In this document: in pieces, positions 12,201 to 21,606 of the stretch
Numbering within the stretch: the first letter of the stretch is position 1
How the letters are laid out: the number at the start of each line of letters is the position of its first letter
Origin: Fulvia fulva
Lineage: Eukaryota > Ascomycota > Dothideomycetes > Mycosphaerellales > Mycosphaerellaceae
Direction of reading: 5' to 3'
DNA length: 64,000 nucleotides
Assembly: GCF_020509005.1 (NCBI RefSeq)
Contig: NC_063018.1
Location: forward strand, 2,914,001-2,978,000
Notes under the pieces: model-generated
The model's database searches: none
Told to the model about the DNA's origin: nothing
Seen by the model: only the letters and a program-made list of their open reading frames with translations
Program-made: the position numbers and the translations under genes

Positions 12201-12365
12201 GCGGTGTTCTTGAAGGTGCATGGCGATGTTGTGGTGGGTGATGAGGAGGTCAGGGGTGCTGTGCAGGAATATAGAGATGCGCTGGAGGTAGAGAAGAGGA
12301 GGGTGCAGAAGTTGAGTGGGTATGTTAGTGGGCTTGTGGGATATTTGAGGGCAGCGAGGGTGTAG
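9243..12365 (+). CDS. UTP21: U3 snoRNP / small-subunit processome WD40 protein Utp21 (WDR36)
   Basis: Nucleolar protein of the UTP-B subcomplex needed for early 18S rRNA processing in the 90S pre-ribosome. The 1,040-aa single-exon protein begins with a basic segment followed by SRVFAPYRTVGLVSPTAVPF, a hallmark of this family. Two WD40 propellers follow, with many GxxDGxxxxWD-type blades such as GRQDGSAEIWN, SSGLDNSLKTWI, SAGADGKVKFWD and TATQDNVGVDIW. The Utp21-specific C-terminal domain begins near residue 840 (VPRSRWQNLMHLDLI) and runs to the end. An acidic linker of about residues 800-840 precedes it. Length and domain order match the family. The ATG at 9243 is well placed by the conserved N-terminus. 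Confidence 0.95.
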   Translation: MEIDGADGRIAKRQKLSNGIAKQRRQPGQSRVFAPYRTVGLVSPTAVPFTSVPLGKTTFQITTSVGRSLQTYDLRRGLQLVFITRPQTPEAITATTAWKDKVFAAWGGESQDAQRGVWVFKRGKKEAELEMPSDRDENVKAFCIFGGWVVGVCETQLLVWKSATWELYTTLRGISPVPLTQCISSLPTFLNKVIVGRQDGSAEIWNVSSGKLVYTILPPSTAYGAVTAIEPTPALSLVAIAFEKGPLLVQDVRTDQTVMQLSTPTGAPIASISFRTDGLGAGEDGRSSGVMATASTASGDVTLWDLNNGGRKAGVLRAAHAQPTPTTPGGTSKVEFLSGQGILVSSGLDNSLKTWIFDDTPFSPIPRILHERRGHGAPVSKLMFLPTASDGSDDTGKWLLSSSKDRSLWGWSLRRDGQSTEISQGAVQKRAKKQGLLSGNRDFEDLKCPPITSMACCLNRDGGMGAIPGKHPIWQPAGKGKQLSAEISAMTGWESVLTAHESDNKARTWFWGRKRAGRWAFQTGDGSNVTSVTVSPCGTFGVVGSEKGGIDMFNMQSGIQRQRYPARLTPMQAKQLRLDVQGHGLVEEDDGKKKFYRGQGKHGAAVVGLAVDSLNKTIVSAGADGKVKFWDFNSGLLRHQIDWSSSTSITAMRFHRSSDLAALSCADNCIRVIDIATQKLIRELWPSRSHVPQLHKLKISDFTFSDDGRWIAASAGQVVFLWDLPTGHLVDAFKLKAECTSLAFSPTGDFLATATQDNVGVDIWTNRSLFTHIPTRHIGLKELTAILSSTDVQAPTASGEGGANLVADAADSAFDDEAEADILDIADDEVDQISSDLLSLSIVPRSRWQNLMHLDLIRQRNKPIEPPKKPEKAPFFLPSLQDRQGPQPIDPQAGASAAADIEKERTRVLQLDREGMRSGFTSLLHASAETEDYDPFLEHLKNLSPAAADIEIRSLSYENEEFVGFVRALTWRLQQKRDFELCQAWMAVFLKVHGDVVVGDEEVRGAVQEYRDALEVEKRRVQKLSGYVSGLVGYLRAARV

Positions 12366-12511
12366 ACTGTGTGGCATGGTCGTCTGCTCTTTCCTCTGAA
12401 CATATCATATACCCAAGGAAGGTGGGGTTGCTAGTCGCATGTGATGGTACATGCGCGGCTCATGCTGCTTGACTTTACTCTCGTCTCTTGTACATCCCAC
12501 CATCCTCTTCG

Positions 12512-13117
12512 ATGAAACATACTTCTGCCACAGTGGACCATAAAACGTCTTTGCCATTGAAGCGCATCGTAAGCGTACTTGTGCAGCTTCATCATAGCGG
12601 TGCTAACATCATCCAGAAAATCATGGCAAGCGCCACCAAGGAGGTTCTCGACGCAGCGGCATCACTTCAGAACGGCAACCTCCTCAACATACCACCAGAA
12701 CTTCGACTCATCATCTACAAAGAGGTGTTCACCACATTCAGCACCGACTTGGAGGACATCTTCTCAGACGAGAGCCTGGGGCACCCAGCTCTACTGGGTA
12801 CCTGCCGTCTTATCAGAAACGAAGCACTCCATTCATACTTGCATCACGTGTGCGATCTGCTGGCGCAGACCTGGAAGCAACGTGGGCTTGCCCTTGAGCA
12901 GGCGCGTAAGGCAGCTGCACAACGAAACAACGAGCCGTTTGGCACCCAACGCTGGACTGATCTATTTCGCGAGGCGAGGGGGACATATGGCGAGGCCGAC
13001 GCTAAGTGGATTCTCTACTCCGGGGCAAAATCGGCGCTACATGCAGAGATGACGAAGCGGCAAGCTGATGGCTATGACATGAGAACGGTGAGGAGGGCAC
13101 TGTGCAGGATCACGTAA
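12512..13117 (+). CDS. F-box-like family protein, copy 1 (LPPELRLIIY motif)
   Basis: Short protein of unknown function and first member of a local family. The core starts at ATG 12623 (MASATKEVL), giving 164 aa. NIPPELRLIIYKEVF is near residues 22-36 and LLGTCRLIRNEALHSY follows about 35 residues later. Upstream, GTAAGC at 12569, a TGCTAAC branch-point match at 12601 and CAG at 12616 define a credible 48 bp intron. Because 48 is a multiple of three and has no stop, the frame from ATG 12512 is open whether or not it is spliced. The motif pair resembles the F-box/2EXR-like N-termini common in fungal orphan proteins, which suggests, but does not show, an SCF adaptor role. No C-terminal repeat domain is visible. 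Translation start is uncertain (12512 or 12623). Confidence 0.65.
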   Translation: MKHTSATVDHKTSLPLKRIVSVLVQLHHSGANIIQKIMASATKEVLDAAASLQNGNLLNIPPELRLIIYKEVFTTFSTDLEDIFSDESLGHPALLGTCRLIRNEALHSYLHHVCDLLAQTWKQRGLALEQARKAAAQRNNEPFGTQRWTDLFREARGTYGEADAKWILYSGAKSALHAEMTKRQADGYDMRTVRRALCRIT

Positions 13118-13422
13118 GGTGAGTGTACTTTGGCTGTCAACAAGACGGGAGGGCGCTCAGGTCGTAGGCTACGAGTGAGAGAAGGCAGGTGGGGCTTGCC
13201 GTAGTGCTTGCATGTGATGAAACGCGCTCCCGTAAAGCCGCGTTACGCGAGAATCAGTCGTTTGTAGTGTTTGCAGCGTCGCTTCCTCTTTCGAATTTAC
13301 AGCCAACTTCTCAAGCTGCACACATCAGAGCTTCATACTTCAGCAAAGCACCCATCACTGGAGGTGTGCACGATCTGAAAGTGGTTTCACGTTCAAGTCA
13401 TGCTGATCTCAAACGGGCAACA
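13118..13422. other. Intergenic region between F-box-like copies 1 and 2
   Basis: About 305 bp with no supported gene. It would hold the terminator of copy 1 and the promoter of copy 2. Confidence 0.4.
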
Positions 13423-13921
13423 ATGGAGGCACCCGCCACGATGCCAGCAGACGACTTGATGCCACCCAGCTGTGGCCTGTTCAGGGTTGCCACCAGAGTT
13501 ACGCCTCATAATCTACGACGAAGTACTCGCCACCTTCACCATCACCAAGCAAAAGACTGAGGGAGAAGACACAATCAAGCAGCCACCACTGCTCGACACG
13601 TGCTCTCTCATCCGCAACGAGGCGTTTCAACCCTACTACACTCTCATCGACATGACCCTCGACAAAATTTGGCAGAAGTGCGAGCTGCTGCAAGCACAAG
13701 CCGGTGCGCGTCACGACAAGGCAGCAGAGATCGGATTCACAGACCCGCGTGCCAAGGAGCTTGTCCATCAAGTCGCAGAAGACTTGAAGACATTTGAGAA
13801 GCAATTAGATCTGTTCGCCGCGACTATGAAACTCGTCATAGCTGACACGAAGGCATGGGAAGAGCTCGGTGATTACCACAATATCAGTAAGGCATTGGCG
13901 GCCGCTATCGCGGTCCGCTGA
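13423..13921 (+). pseudogene. F-box-like family, copy 2, apparently frameshifted
   Basis: An ATG at 13423 opens a frame (MEAPATMPADDL) that reaches CGLFR and then loses homology. The family motif LPPELRLIIYDEV continues in the next frame from about 13487, with PLLDTCSLIRNEAFQPYY downstream, to a stop at 13921. The frame carrying the motif has a stop at 13457-13459 and no ATG before the motif. A one-base insertion in the AGGG run near 13483-13487 would explain this. No GT-AG intron of normal size was found that restores frame, though a distant upstream exon is possible. It lies in tandem with copy 1, same strand. Called a probable pseudogene. Confidence 0.55.
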
Positions 13922-14300
13922 ACAGGACATCATGAGGGGGCCAGTGCTTTCTCGAATGAATGAATGGATGTGGAAAGAATTCTCTTCGACGGGCCAAGGC
14001 AGTGCTGAATTCAGAGCTCATGGGAACCGTAGACAACATAGCTGCCACAATATTGATGTTCAAACTTCGGGATACCTTCAAGAGCTCCGGTTCAGCCTGC
14101 ATTTCGACCACGATCTATTCGTATCGCGCTGTTTGCGCTATAGTTCCATGCTTGCATGCCCATAACGCCGCCCAGCAGCTCTGCCCTCCGTGGAAAGGGG
14201 CATCGCATGTCGCGCCGTTCGCCTTCATAAGCAACCCTGTAGCGGAGCACATCGATTCCTGCTCCTCCATATCGAACCAACGCCATTCGCCATCCTGTGA
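13922..14300. other. Intergenic, convergent 3' ends
   Basis: Nothing recognisable; ends of copy 2 (+) and the orphan gene (-). Confidence 0.4.
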
Positions 14301-15136
14301 CTACAGTGCTCGTGTGAATCCCTGTGAATCCACTGAGTGCTCCGAGTCTCCATCGTCCTCATCGTCTCCATCGCTCGCATACGGACCCCTGGAGCGTGCC
14401 ACAACCGGAACCATTTCAACACCCGCATGCACCTCCGGATCGTAGACTGGCTGACTTCCAGACCTGGTCCGAGGGGCGGTAGAAGCCACGACTGCTTCCT
14501 CGTTGGAATCCTCAGCGCCAGGCGAACCAACCTCACTTACACCACCACTCCTCGGCCGCATGCTCTTGCCACTCCCCTCCTCGAACGCCCGCTGCATATC
14601 CTCCAGCAGTGGAAACTTCCTCTTAGCAGCTCGCGCGACATCGCTGACAGTCTTACAGTGCGTAAGCCAGCCAATGTCGCGCGCCATCTCGAGGGTGACA
14701 TACTTGAGTGCTATGCCAAGATATTCGCGACTCACGCCTGCAGCCTCGCATGCCGCCTCCGTGGCTTTCTCAGAGAGCTTGAAGGAGAGGTTGCGAGGGC
14801 GGCCAGACTGTCTGATGATGAAAGCTTCGTCTTCAAAGTCCTGGTGCACCAGTTAGTCACCTCGACTCGAGCACTTTTCTGGAAGCAGCGGTAGCATACC
14901 ATCCCTCGTCGCTCTCCATCCCGCAGATCCGACTGAGAAATCCCAGTCCACTCCTCCTCGGCATCGAACTCCTCATTCACCTCGAGGTCGTAATGCTCGA
15001 GTTTTGTCGAGCGCTTATGCATCTCCTCAGCAGCATCGCGGTTGAAGTCAGCGCCGACGACAGTGTTGTAAACGGGGCGGGCCGGACCAGCGAGGCTGGT
15101 GGGGAGGTAGTTGAAGTAGGTAGTGTAAGGCGCCAT
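14301..15136 (-). CDS. Hypothetical two-exon protein, 258 aa
   Basis: Function not recognised. Exon 1 is 15136-14900 (ATG, MAPYTTYFNYLPTSLAG) and exon 2 is 14840-14301. The intron 14899-14841 (59 bp) starts GTATGC and ends CAG, and the join is in phase after codon 79. Residues 30-75 are strongly acidic (EVNEEFDAEEEWTG). Exon 2 begins DFEDEAFIIRQSGRPRN and then has a helical segment with two EAAG/ARDIGWL-type stretches that could be a small DNA- or protein-binding fold. The last 80 residues are disordered and acidic, ending near DGDDEDDGDSEHS. No signal peptide or membrane segment. The smooth two-exon structure and biased composition argue for a real gene. Confidence 0.65.
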
Positions 15137-16081
15137 AATTTCTCTCGTGTCCAATTTCAGTCTCCAAAAAGCCGCGGTGGTGTTGGTGAAATAGTGCGCA
15201 ACGCAGCTGACTGCGCCGTGGTGAGGCGCCAGCAATAATGTGGCGATGCGCGATGTGGTGTTCACGGGTGGTGGTTGATGGAAATGCGAAGTTGAGGATC
15301 GCAAATCGTGACTAAAGGCAACAATCCCGTGACAGCTGTGAAGCATTAAGCTCAAGCTTAGACTTTGTCTGCATGCAGAGAATGCCGCAGGCAGCCATAA
15401 GGCCACGACAAACAGCTGGCCTTAGGCGGGCGAATGTTTCCATTCACCTGCGGCTTGCCGAAGCCGAAGTGGCTTCGGCCCGAAGTCCCGAGATTTGTAA
15501 GCATGTGACCTGGACTCGCTACACGTTCGCTCGGCAGTGGCGTCGATGTCGTGATAGTCAGAGCTATGCTCATGCATTCATAAAATGTCGGGCGCATTAG
15601 TTGAGGCCGACCGCACACCATAGTCACCGCGTACGAGTACTTCAACTCGGTCCTGTCGCATACCGTAAGCTCGTAACGTGTTGGTCACACCTCGACAAGC
15701 CAATCTCGTGAGAGCTTCCTTACACGCAATGACACTTGTCCATCAACGACAGCAGATCATTTGGATGGTGGAAGAAAGTCCATTACATTCTATGGACACA
15801 ATGCGAGCTGCGATAAGACTTCTGCAATATGAATGCCCGCGCGAGCGGTGTGCGAATTGACGCACCTCTTCCGACTTGCCACCATGCTCTGTCAGCGATG
15901 ACTGAGCATCGACCGATTCCCATGCAAGTATCGCCAGCTGGGCGACAGGTATAGCTCCGAATGACGCCGAAACTCCAATAAACAACGCCAGAAGTATCAA
16001 TTCTGTCCGTCAGGGTCGCATCGGGATGTACCCTTCCGGTACAGTGTCGTACCCATTTCGATACTGAAGCTCAGGATCCTC
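15137..16081. other. Intergenic region, no supported gene
   Basis: Promoter side of the orphan gene and 3' side of the bZIP gene. A short hydrophobic minus-strand frame near 15,743-16,000 opens only with TTG and is not supported. Confidence 0.4.
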
Positions 16082-17171
16082 CTAAGATGCTGGCTTTGCG
16101 TCGTGGTTCGCAGGGGTTGCACTGTCTGGTCGTTGCTGTGGGTAGTCATTTCCGAGGCCGTATGGCGATGCTTGCGCTCGCGCCTCGTGTTGCGCTGATG
16201 CCGCTGCCGCCTGTAGTTGACTGAGTCCGTCGCGCTGGCTTGGATCTTCGCGTGCTACCACCGGTGCTGGAGGTGGGGGTCGCGTGTCCATGTCGCGGCG
16301 CATTTGCTGTTCCGCAGGATTCGAGGACTCTGCGGCTTGACTCGCCGGTGGAGGTGCGCCTGATGACAGATTGATATGCGGAGGCGCTGGTGGGAAATCG
16401 GACTGGTTCTCGAGCATTCGTGATTGGAGGCTCAAGATGTATTCGCGCAACTGATAGTTCTCGTTCTGAAGTGCCTTGTAATTTTGCTACCTTTCATCAG
16501 ATCAACGTTTCTGGTAAATGGGACGACTTCATGCTTACCTCCATGTTCTGGTAGTCCTTGACCTGTTCCTCAAGCTTCTTGATATAACCTTCTTTGCGCT
16601 GGCGGAACGCTCGCTACAGGGCGTCAGCATTGGTTGAGCTTCCAGCACCATGCGGCAACATACCTGCGCTGCCCGATTTTGCGCCGCTCTTTTGCTCGTG
16701 GACAACTCTCTCTTGCCTTTCCGTGCCTCGGGACTGAGACCATCGTCCGGGTTCTCACCTCCGCTCATAGCATATGCGACCTGCTGTCCGGTAACGCTCG
16801 GGTCGAGATGGTGATCGTGGGGACTCTGCGAATCTGAGTGAGGATACGGATGATCGACATGTCCAGAACGTGCTATAGGTGCTGGCGGATATGGAGGTGG
16901 TGCAGAGCCTGTGGCTTCGCTCAGAAGTTGTTCCCGCAAGCCTATTGTCGAGACAATCAGCATCAAGTGTGGCCACGCGTATGAGCAGCGCGACAGTGTC
17001 AAGTCATGCTAGCACTTACTCATTTCAACGTCCGCTGGCTAGAGGGAAAGTACAGTCAGCATTGCTTCTCAGAGACAGGGCATGTGACGCGGTTGTATGT
17101 CTGCGGGCAGGCTCCCCACGGCGAGGGAAGGGAGGATCGCACAAGCTTACCTGAGCACGAGCGTGTTGCAT
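16082..17171 (-). CDS. Yap-like bZIP transcription factor, five exons
   Basis: Predicted nuclear DNA-binding regulator of 265 aa. Exons on the minus strand are 17171-17151, 17038-17020, 16941-16664, 16613-16539 and 16486-16082, and all joins keep frame. Introns are 112, 78, 50 and 52 bp, each GT-AG. The basic region is split by intron 3: SKRAAQNRAAQ ends exon 3 and RAFRQRKEGY opens exon 4. This gives the fungal Yap/Pap1 signature NRAAQRAFRQRK. A leucine-zipper-like coiled coil follows (YIKKLEEQVKDYQNME, LQNENYQLREYILSL). The C-terminal third is Pro/Ala/Gln-rich. No cysteine-rich redox domain like that of Yap1 is present, so it belongs to another Yap-like branch. The ATG at 17171 is the first in its exon; a further 5' exon is possible. 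Confidence 0.85.
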
Positions 17172-18387
17172 GATGAGTAGTTGGCCGAGCAGGTCTTCCT
17201 TCCTTGCGCCTGACCTAACGTGGTTGTGCTTCCTCAGCACTGCGCCCTTTCCTCAACCCGGATGCGCTCGGATTCGATTGTGCCGTAGTCGTGGCGACGA
17301 TGTCGATGTCGTTCTGTTCTGTCGGCCATCAGTAAAGTTCATCGCGATCGCATGACGCGGTCGCGTTGAATACAAAGTCGTGGGCGCCATCATGTTGTTG
17401 CGCTGTTTTCCGCCGAGGGAGACTTACGTTGCGATGCTCAAGTGTCGAGGGGGGTCAAGAGACGCAGTTAGGTAAGGTCTTACAAAGCGAGCAAGAACGC
17501 CGCTTTATGGCGAGGAAGTCGTGACCCGTCGCCGGCCACCCTGACCCTGGTCGGTCATGCAGGCGCGGCCCGAGGCGTAATAGCAACGCAACAACGCGCA
17601 GTTTGCTCTCAACCACGATTCCCTTCAACACTTTCACTTTCATCACCACCTACCACATTCACTGCGCTGTGTCATCGTAACACTCTGTGTATGCACTGAA
17701 TCATCCTTCATTGCCCCAAGACGGCAAGTCTGCAGCAAGCTTGGGGCTTAGTCCGGAGCATCCGCTCGTACAGCACAGATTGGTCATCAAAGTACGACCA
17801 AGCGCTCAGCAGATGGATCAAGGCATTGCACAATCCTCCGCCTTGGCTCTAAGGCGTTGTGTCCGCGAACGCTGTGCGTCTGATGCCGCGTTTCAGCCAA
17901 CTTAAGTCTTTACACCGGTGTCAATCTCACAAAGAACCAACTGCTCGGCATAGATGATGCTCTCCTGTAGTGCTTCATTGGGTCGGGATTACTCATAGCA
18001 TTACCTGCGCGTAATACCCAGAGCATTGGAGTCTCATGCAGGCAGCCGTCTTGACACAACATGCTAACTCGAGCATGCTCAGTCGTTCCAAGTCAGCGGA
18101 ATCTCTACTCCCATGACGGCGTGGATCAGGAGATGTTTCCCACTATCGCAAGGAGACGCATTGCTGACTACTACACAGCGCGGATACACCCACTGTACAT
18201 CAGGCAGCTCATTTGAGCATCTAGCTACGTCTTCGTCCGCATAGCTAGCACCTTGCTACAGCGCATATGGCCGCTTCCGCTCACGTCCTCAGCTCCGCTG
18301 CATTCCAGCCTGTCCTTCCTCACAGACCGTTCGCTGACTCATCCGAAGCGCTCTCATACCTCATCAGAAGAGCGACACGCTGTCGAC
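17172..18387. other. Intergenic region upstream of the bZIP gene
   Basis: A minus-strand ATG at about 17,328 (MADRTERHRHRRHD) could mark an additional bZIP 5' exon, but no in-frame splice to exon 1 was found. Otherwise only short unsupported frames. Confidence 0.4.
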
Positions 18388-18746
18388 TTAGGCCTCGCAA
18401 CAGAGTGGCTCTCGCTTCCTCGAATCAGAAGCCATCCCCATCTTCAGTATCCCCAGCGTCAGCTTCGCTCTCTTCTTTCCGATGGTCTTACGGGCTCCGG
18501 AGTGAGCTGACTCGGCACTCCCTTTGTAGACTGACATAACTTCGCGTCGAATGAGCGGATAGACTTGAGGAGTGCCGGGGTGGCGGTGGTCGCATCGTTC
18601 TAAAAGCTCAGGGCGAAGTACGCATGTGGCATGGCGTGAGTGTGAACCGCCAAGCGAATCTCGGGCGGAAGCTCCAGGAAGTGGCTTTTCGGAAATGCAG
18701 CGAAGGTCGCCTGTATTGTGTTGTCGCTGGTGATCTTGCTGGCCAT
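18388..18746 (-). pseudogene. F-box-like family relic, copy 3
   Basis: An ATG at 18746 opens a 48-aa frame (MASKITSDN) containing FLELPPEIRLAVHTHAM and ending in TAG at 18602-18600. The second family motif appears further on in another frame, at about 18,570-18,520, as VYPLIRREVMSVY, followed by a basic tail to 18388. The two halves are in different frames with a stop between, and no clear intron joins them. The start MASKITSD resembles MASATKEV of copy 1. Best read as a frameshifted relic. Confidence 0.6.
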
Positions 18747-19002
18747 CGCCTGGTAAAGTCTCAGATCTTGGTCTGGTGCGAAACAGCCAGAATTGACACT
18801 GTACGGTGAGTGGCTTGCGAAGAGTATGAGATGATCTCATTGACGATGAGGCACAATGAGGAATTGGAGAGCTATTCAAGGGCATCTGAATCTGCAGCAC
18901 CGGCGAGCCCCTTGATCATGCTGAGCCTTGCAGCATATCCGACCATACCGCTTCCTGTCACATCGCAATTGTGCTTCCGCCATCGCCAACATTACTTTCT
19001 CC

Positions 19003-19320
19003 CTATTGCCCCCAAGCCTCCATTGTCTCCTTATGAAGCACCTCGCACTGGGTAAGAATAGCTGTCTTCGCTCGGATCGAGTTCTCCAGAGGCTCGATAT
19101 ACACCATTTCGAAGATGAGTCTGGCAATATCGTTGGCCGTGCGTGCTCCTCCCTCAACACCGCAAGTTCCTTCGTCTGCCTACTAATTGTCTCACGCGTA
19201 CTATCGCGTGCACACACGATAGCTTTCTCGTAGATCGGGAGAGCTTCCTTCCGCACGAGCTGGGACACCTGGAGGAGTGGTGGTGGCGCAATCGTGGCGG
19301 GGCCGTGCTGGGCGAGCTCC
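19003..19320 (-). pseudogene. F-box-like family relics, copies 4a and 4b overlapping
   Basis: Two family fragments lie head to tail on the minus strand. The first, about 19,300-19,140, carries PLLQVSQLVRKEALPIYEKA, the downstream half of the motif pair. The second, about 19,150-19,003, is in another frame. It carries IARLIFEMVYIEPLE, then ILTQCEVLHKETMEAW, and stops with TAG at 19005-19003. That reproduces the spacing between the two motifs, but the LPPEL start is missing. Neither has a usable ATG. They look like remains of a tandem duplication. Confidence 0.5.
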
Positions 19321-19555
19321 CAGTCACGCGTCATACGGACCAAAGCGCCCACCTCCACCAAAAAACAACACCACATCTTCAATCGTGTTTTCTTTATCCA
19401 ATATCAGGCCCATTGCAACCAGCAAATTTATATACGTATCTGGATACATCACTGAACAAATTGTCGTGCTTGGATTGGCTATATGTGGTGTTGTTGTCGC
19501 ATGCTACCGTCGCAAACTTTTCACCTGTTTCTTGGATTGGAAAAGCTACTGCAAG

Positions 19556-19906
19556 ATGACCAAACACCTTTCAACACCTCAAAAGAATCAGATTGTAGGA
19601 GCCTATCACTACTGCAGACTTAAGGGCATCAAGTGCTCGCAAAGAGACCTTGTTAAGACCTTCAAACCGCTCTTCGCACCCACAAGGCATCAGGTGCGCA
19701 ATGCTCTGGACACTGCAGGCTCAAGACAGCCATATCACCTTCCAGAACCTCCACCTTCCGGACCAGATCAGCTCTTATCCAAGGAGGACTTGGACCGGTG
19801 TGAACGGCTGCTTGAGAACTACCACAGCAGGGGTCAGAAGAACGCAGTAGATACACATTGTGACTATAGACGCAGCAGAACGAAGAACAAGGTGGTGTGG
19901 ATGTGA
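19556..19906 (+). CDS. Small helix-turn-helix-like protein, 116 aa
   Basis: Not recognised as a named gene. The first in-frame ATG is 19556 (MTKHLSTPQKNQ); the frame is open further 5' but without ATG. Residues 3-45 (LSTPQKNQIVGAYHYCRLKG, then KCSQRDLVKTFK) look like a helix-turn-helix. A Pro-rich linker at about 62-75 is followed by a second helical segment (LSKEDLDRCERLLENYHSRG). The layout resembles the N-terminal DNA-binding part of fungal Tc1-like transposases, without a catalytic domain. It could be a truncated transposase, a domesticated fragment or a small regulator. It is surrounded by F-box-like relics on the opposite strand. Base composition matches the gene compartment, not the RIP region. 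Confidence 0.45.
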   Translation: MTKHLSTPQKNQIVGAYHYCRLKGIKCSQRDLVKTFKPLFAPTRHQVRNALDTAGSRQPYHLPEPPPSGPDQLLSKEDLDRCERLLENYHSRGQKNAVDTHCDYRRSRTKNKVVWM

Positions 19907-19971
19907 ATAGAGAGATAGAACAACACCTTCAGAAATGAACATAATCCCACCAGCTGTTTTGGGCGGTTTGG

Positions 19972-20124
19972 TCAGTGTGGAGCGTGCCAGTGTACTGTGG
20001 ACATGGCGTACTCGTAGATCTCGAGTCGTAGTTCTGCTGGAAGGTTGAGGAGGTGACTCTTGGTCTGGAGGACGGAGACTGCCTTCGGCCCGCTTTGGGG
20101 GCTGCCGCTGCTCGGGGTAGCCAT
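19972..20124 (-). pseudogene. F-box-like family relic, copy 5 (50 aa)
   Basis: An ATG at 20124 starts MATPSSGSPQ and reaches HLLNLPAELRLEIYEYAM before a TGA at 19974-19972. The second family motif is absent downstream. The N-terminus matches that of copy 8 (MATPA, then VSV before the motif). Either truncated or followed by an unrecognised exon; truncation is preferred. Confidence 0.55.
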
Positions 20125-20624
20125 ATCGTCGGTGGTGTAAGAAGTGTGTGGTATGGGACGATCGCGAAGGTGGCGTTGTACAACTATGCGAGAAGCGATA
20201 TTGCAAGTACGAAGGTGATGTAGAAGAAGAAATGTTTCAAGGAAGGGCGGGCTTTTTTTCTAGGGCATTCAGCGCACGGACTATTTTCTGGATCACATGC
20301 TAATGTCTGCGTCTTGATTATGTTCACCAAAGGGGCCCAAATCCAGCTTTCTACAAGCCCCTATGGTTCGCCGTCGCTGTCATTCTCTTCTTCGACTCTC
20401 GAAATTTCCTGCTATCCCTTAACAACAGCCTCCGTCCAAGCTCTCCACGCAGCAGTCCTTCGGGCTGCTCTGGGCCTGAGGATCCGATCTTGAAAGTAGC
20501 CAAGGCTACATTCCACGTTCACGCCAGGGCTACCACTTAAAGTCACCGTGCGCGTGTTTCTCTTGTGGCAGGTGAAGGAACCTAATACTTGCCCCGAAGA
20601 GAACCCACTAGGCACTCGATGCTG
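20125..20624. other. Intergenic region, no supported gene
   Basis: Contains a T-run near 20,252-20,260 but no gene or repeat I can support. Confidence 0.4.
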
Positions 20625-21023
20625 CTAAGCTGTGGGCTCGCCGCCTCGTGCTCTCCACCACTCCAGCTCTTCTTCGATGGCCTTCGAATATTTGGTCCAG
20701 TCCCTCGCTAGACTTAGCCTGATGAGAATCCGGTGCAGGTGGGAAATCTCTGCAGGAAGCTGACTGCCCACCTCCACCTGATCGCGCTCCTCTCGCTTCT
20801 CGATCAGGATCTCAGGCAAGCGTTTGAGGTAGATCTCGAGAGCCTCTTCTCTGATAGCGGTACAGGTGTGGAGCAGATACGGACGCTTAATCTTGTCGCG
20901 GTAGCAAGTCTTGTCATTGAGCTGGAAGTCGGCAAAGACCATTTCGTAGATGATGAGGCGAAGTTCTGGTGGCAGTTTGAGAAGACGGCACTCCTTTGGG
21001 TTTTGCGAGTCTTTCGAGTCCAT
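20625..21023 (-). CDS. F-box-like family protein, copy 6, intact 132 aa
   Basis: Continuous frame from ATG 21023 (MDSKDSQNPK) to the stop at 20625. LLKLPPELRLIIYEMVF is at residues 14-30 and LLHTCTAIREEALEIYL at about 54-70, the same motif pair and spacing as copy 1. The remainder is charged and helical (LIEKREERDQVEVG, LEWWRARGGEPTA). No signal peptide or membrane helix. It is the cleanest short member of the local family and needs no intron. The function is unknown; an F-box-like adaptor fold is an inference from the LPxELRxxIY signature. Confidence 0.7.
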   Translation of the reverse strand: MDSKDSQNPKECRLLKLPPELRLIIYEMVFADFQLNDKTCYRDKIKRPYLLHTCTAIREEALEIYLKRLPEILIEKREERDQVEVGSQLPAEISHLHRILIRLSLARDWTKYSKAIEEELEWWRARGGEPTA

Positions 21024-21606
21024 TGTAACGCTTTTGCGGTTTGACTGCGTATGTCAGCATCTATGTCGCAAAGAAGTAAGTAAAGCATACTGATCCGATG
21101 AGCGCCGAGAAGAAGATGAGTGATCTGCGTAGAGCCTTGTGGAGGATCGGCATGGTTGTAGGGACGAGTTCGGGAATTGTTGTGGAGGCAGTGAGATGTG
21201 TGATGAGTTGAAAGACACGGAATTTGAAGTGACAAGAGCTTGCGCATTCACATGCAAGCAGCACGTGGCTCTTGACAGTGTGAGACCCACTTTTGCCCCC
21301 TCGGGTGCCGGCTCATCGTCCTGCTCATTGCTCGTCTTTCTCTAGATTATACCTTACCACAACATCTTGTGGCCTCTTCGGTATGCCAGTACCTTCGAGA
21401 GTCTCACCGAGTAGGGTTCTCCTTGATCAAGGTCGTTCACGCTGCAGACCTCTTGACTTCGTAGCCGTGCAACTCCCAACTTCCGAACCGGGTAAGGAGG
21501 GCTAGAGACGCCGAGTGAACGGACTCCTTGTAGAGGAGGCTCTTAGTCGGGCATGGAGGACCTCCCATACAAAACCTTCTCGCTGTTAGATCGATTGTGG
21601 CCGGAC
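21024..21606. other. Intergenic region, no supported gene
   Basis: Upstream region of copy 6. Only short overlapping frames are seen. Confidence 0.4.
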
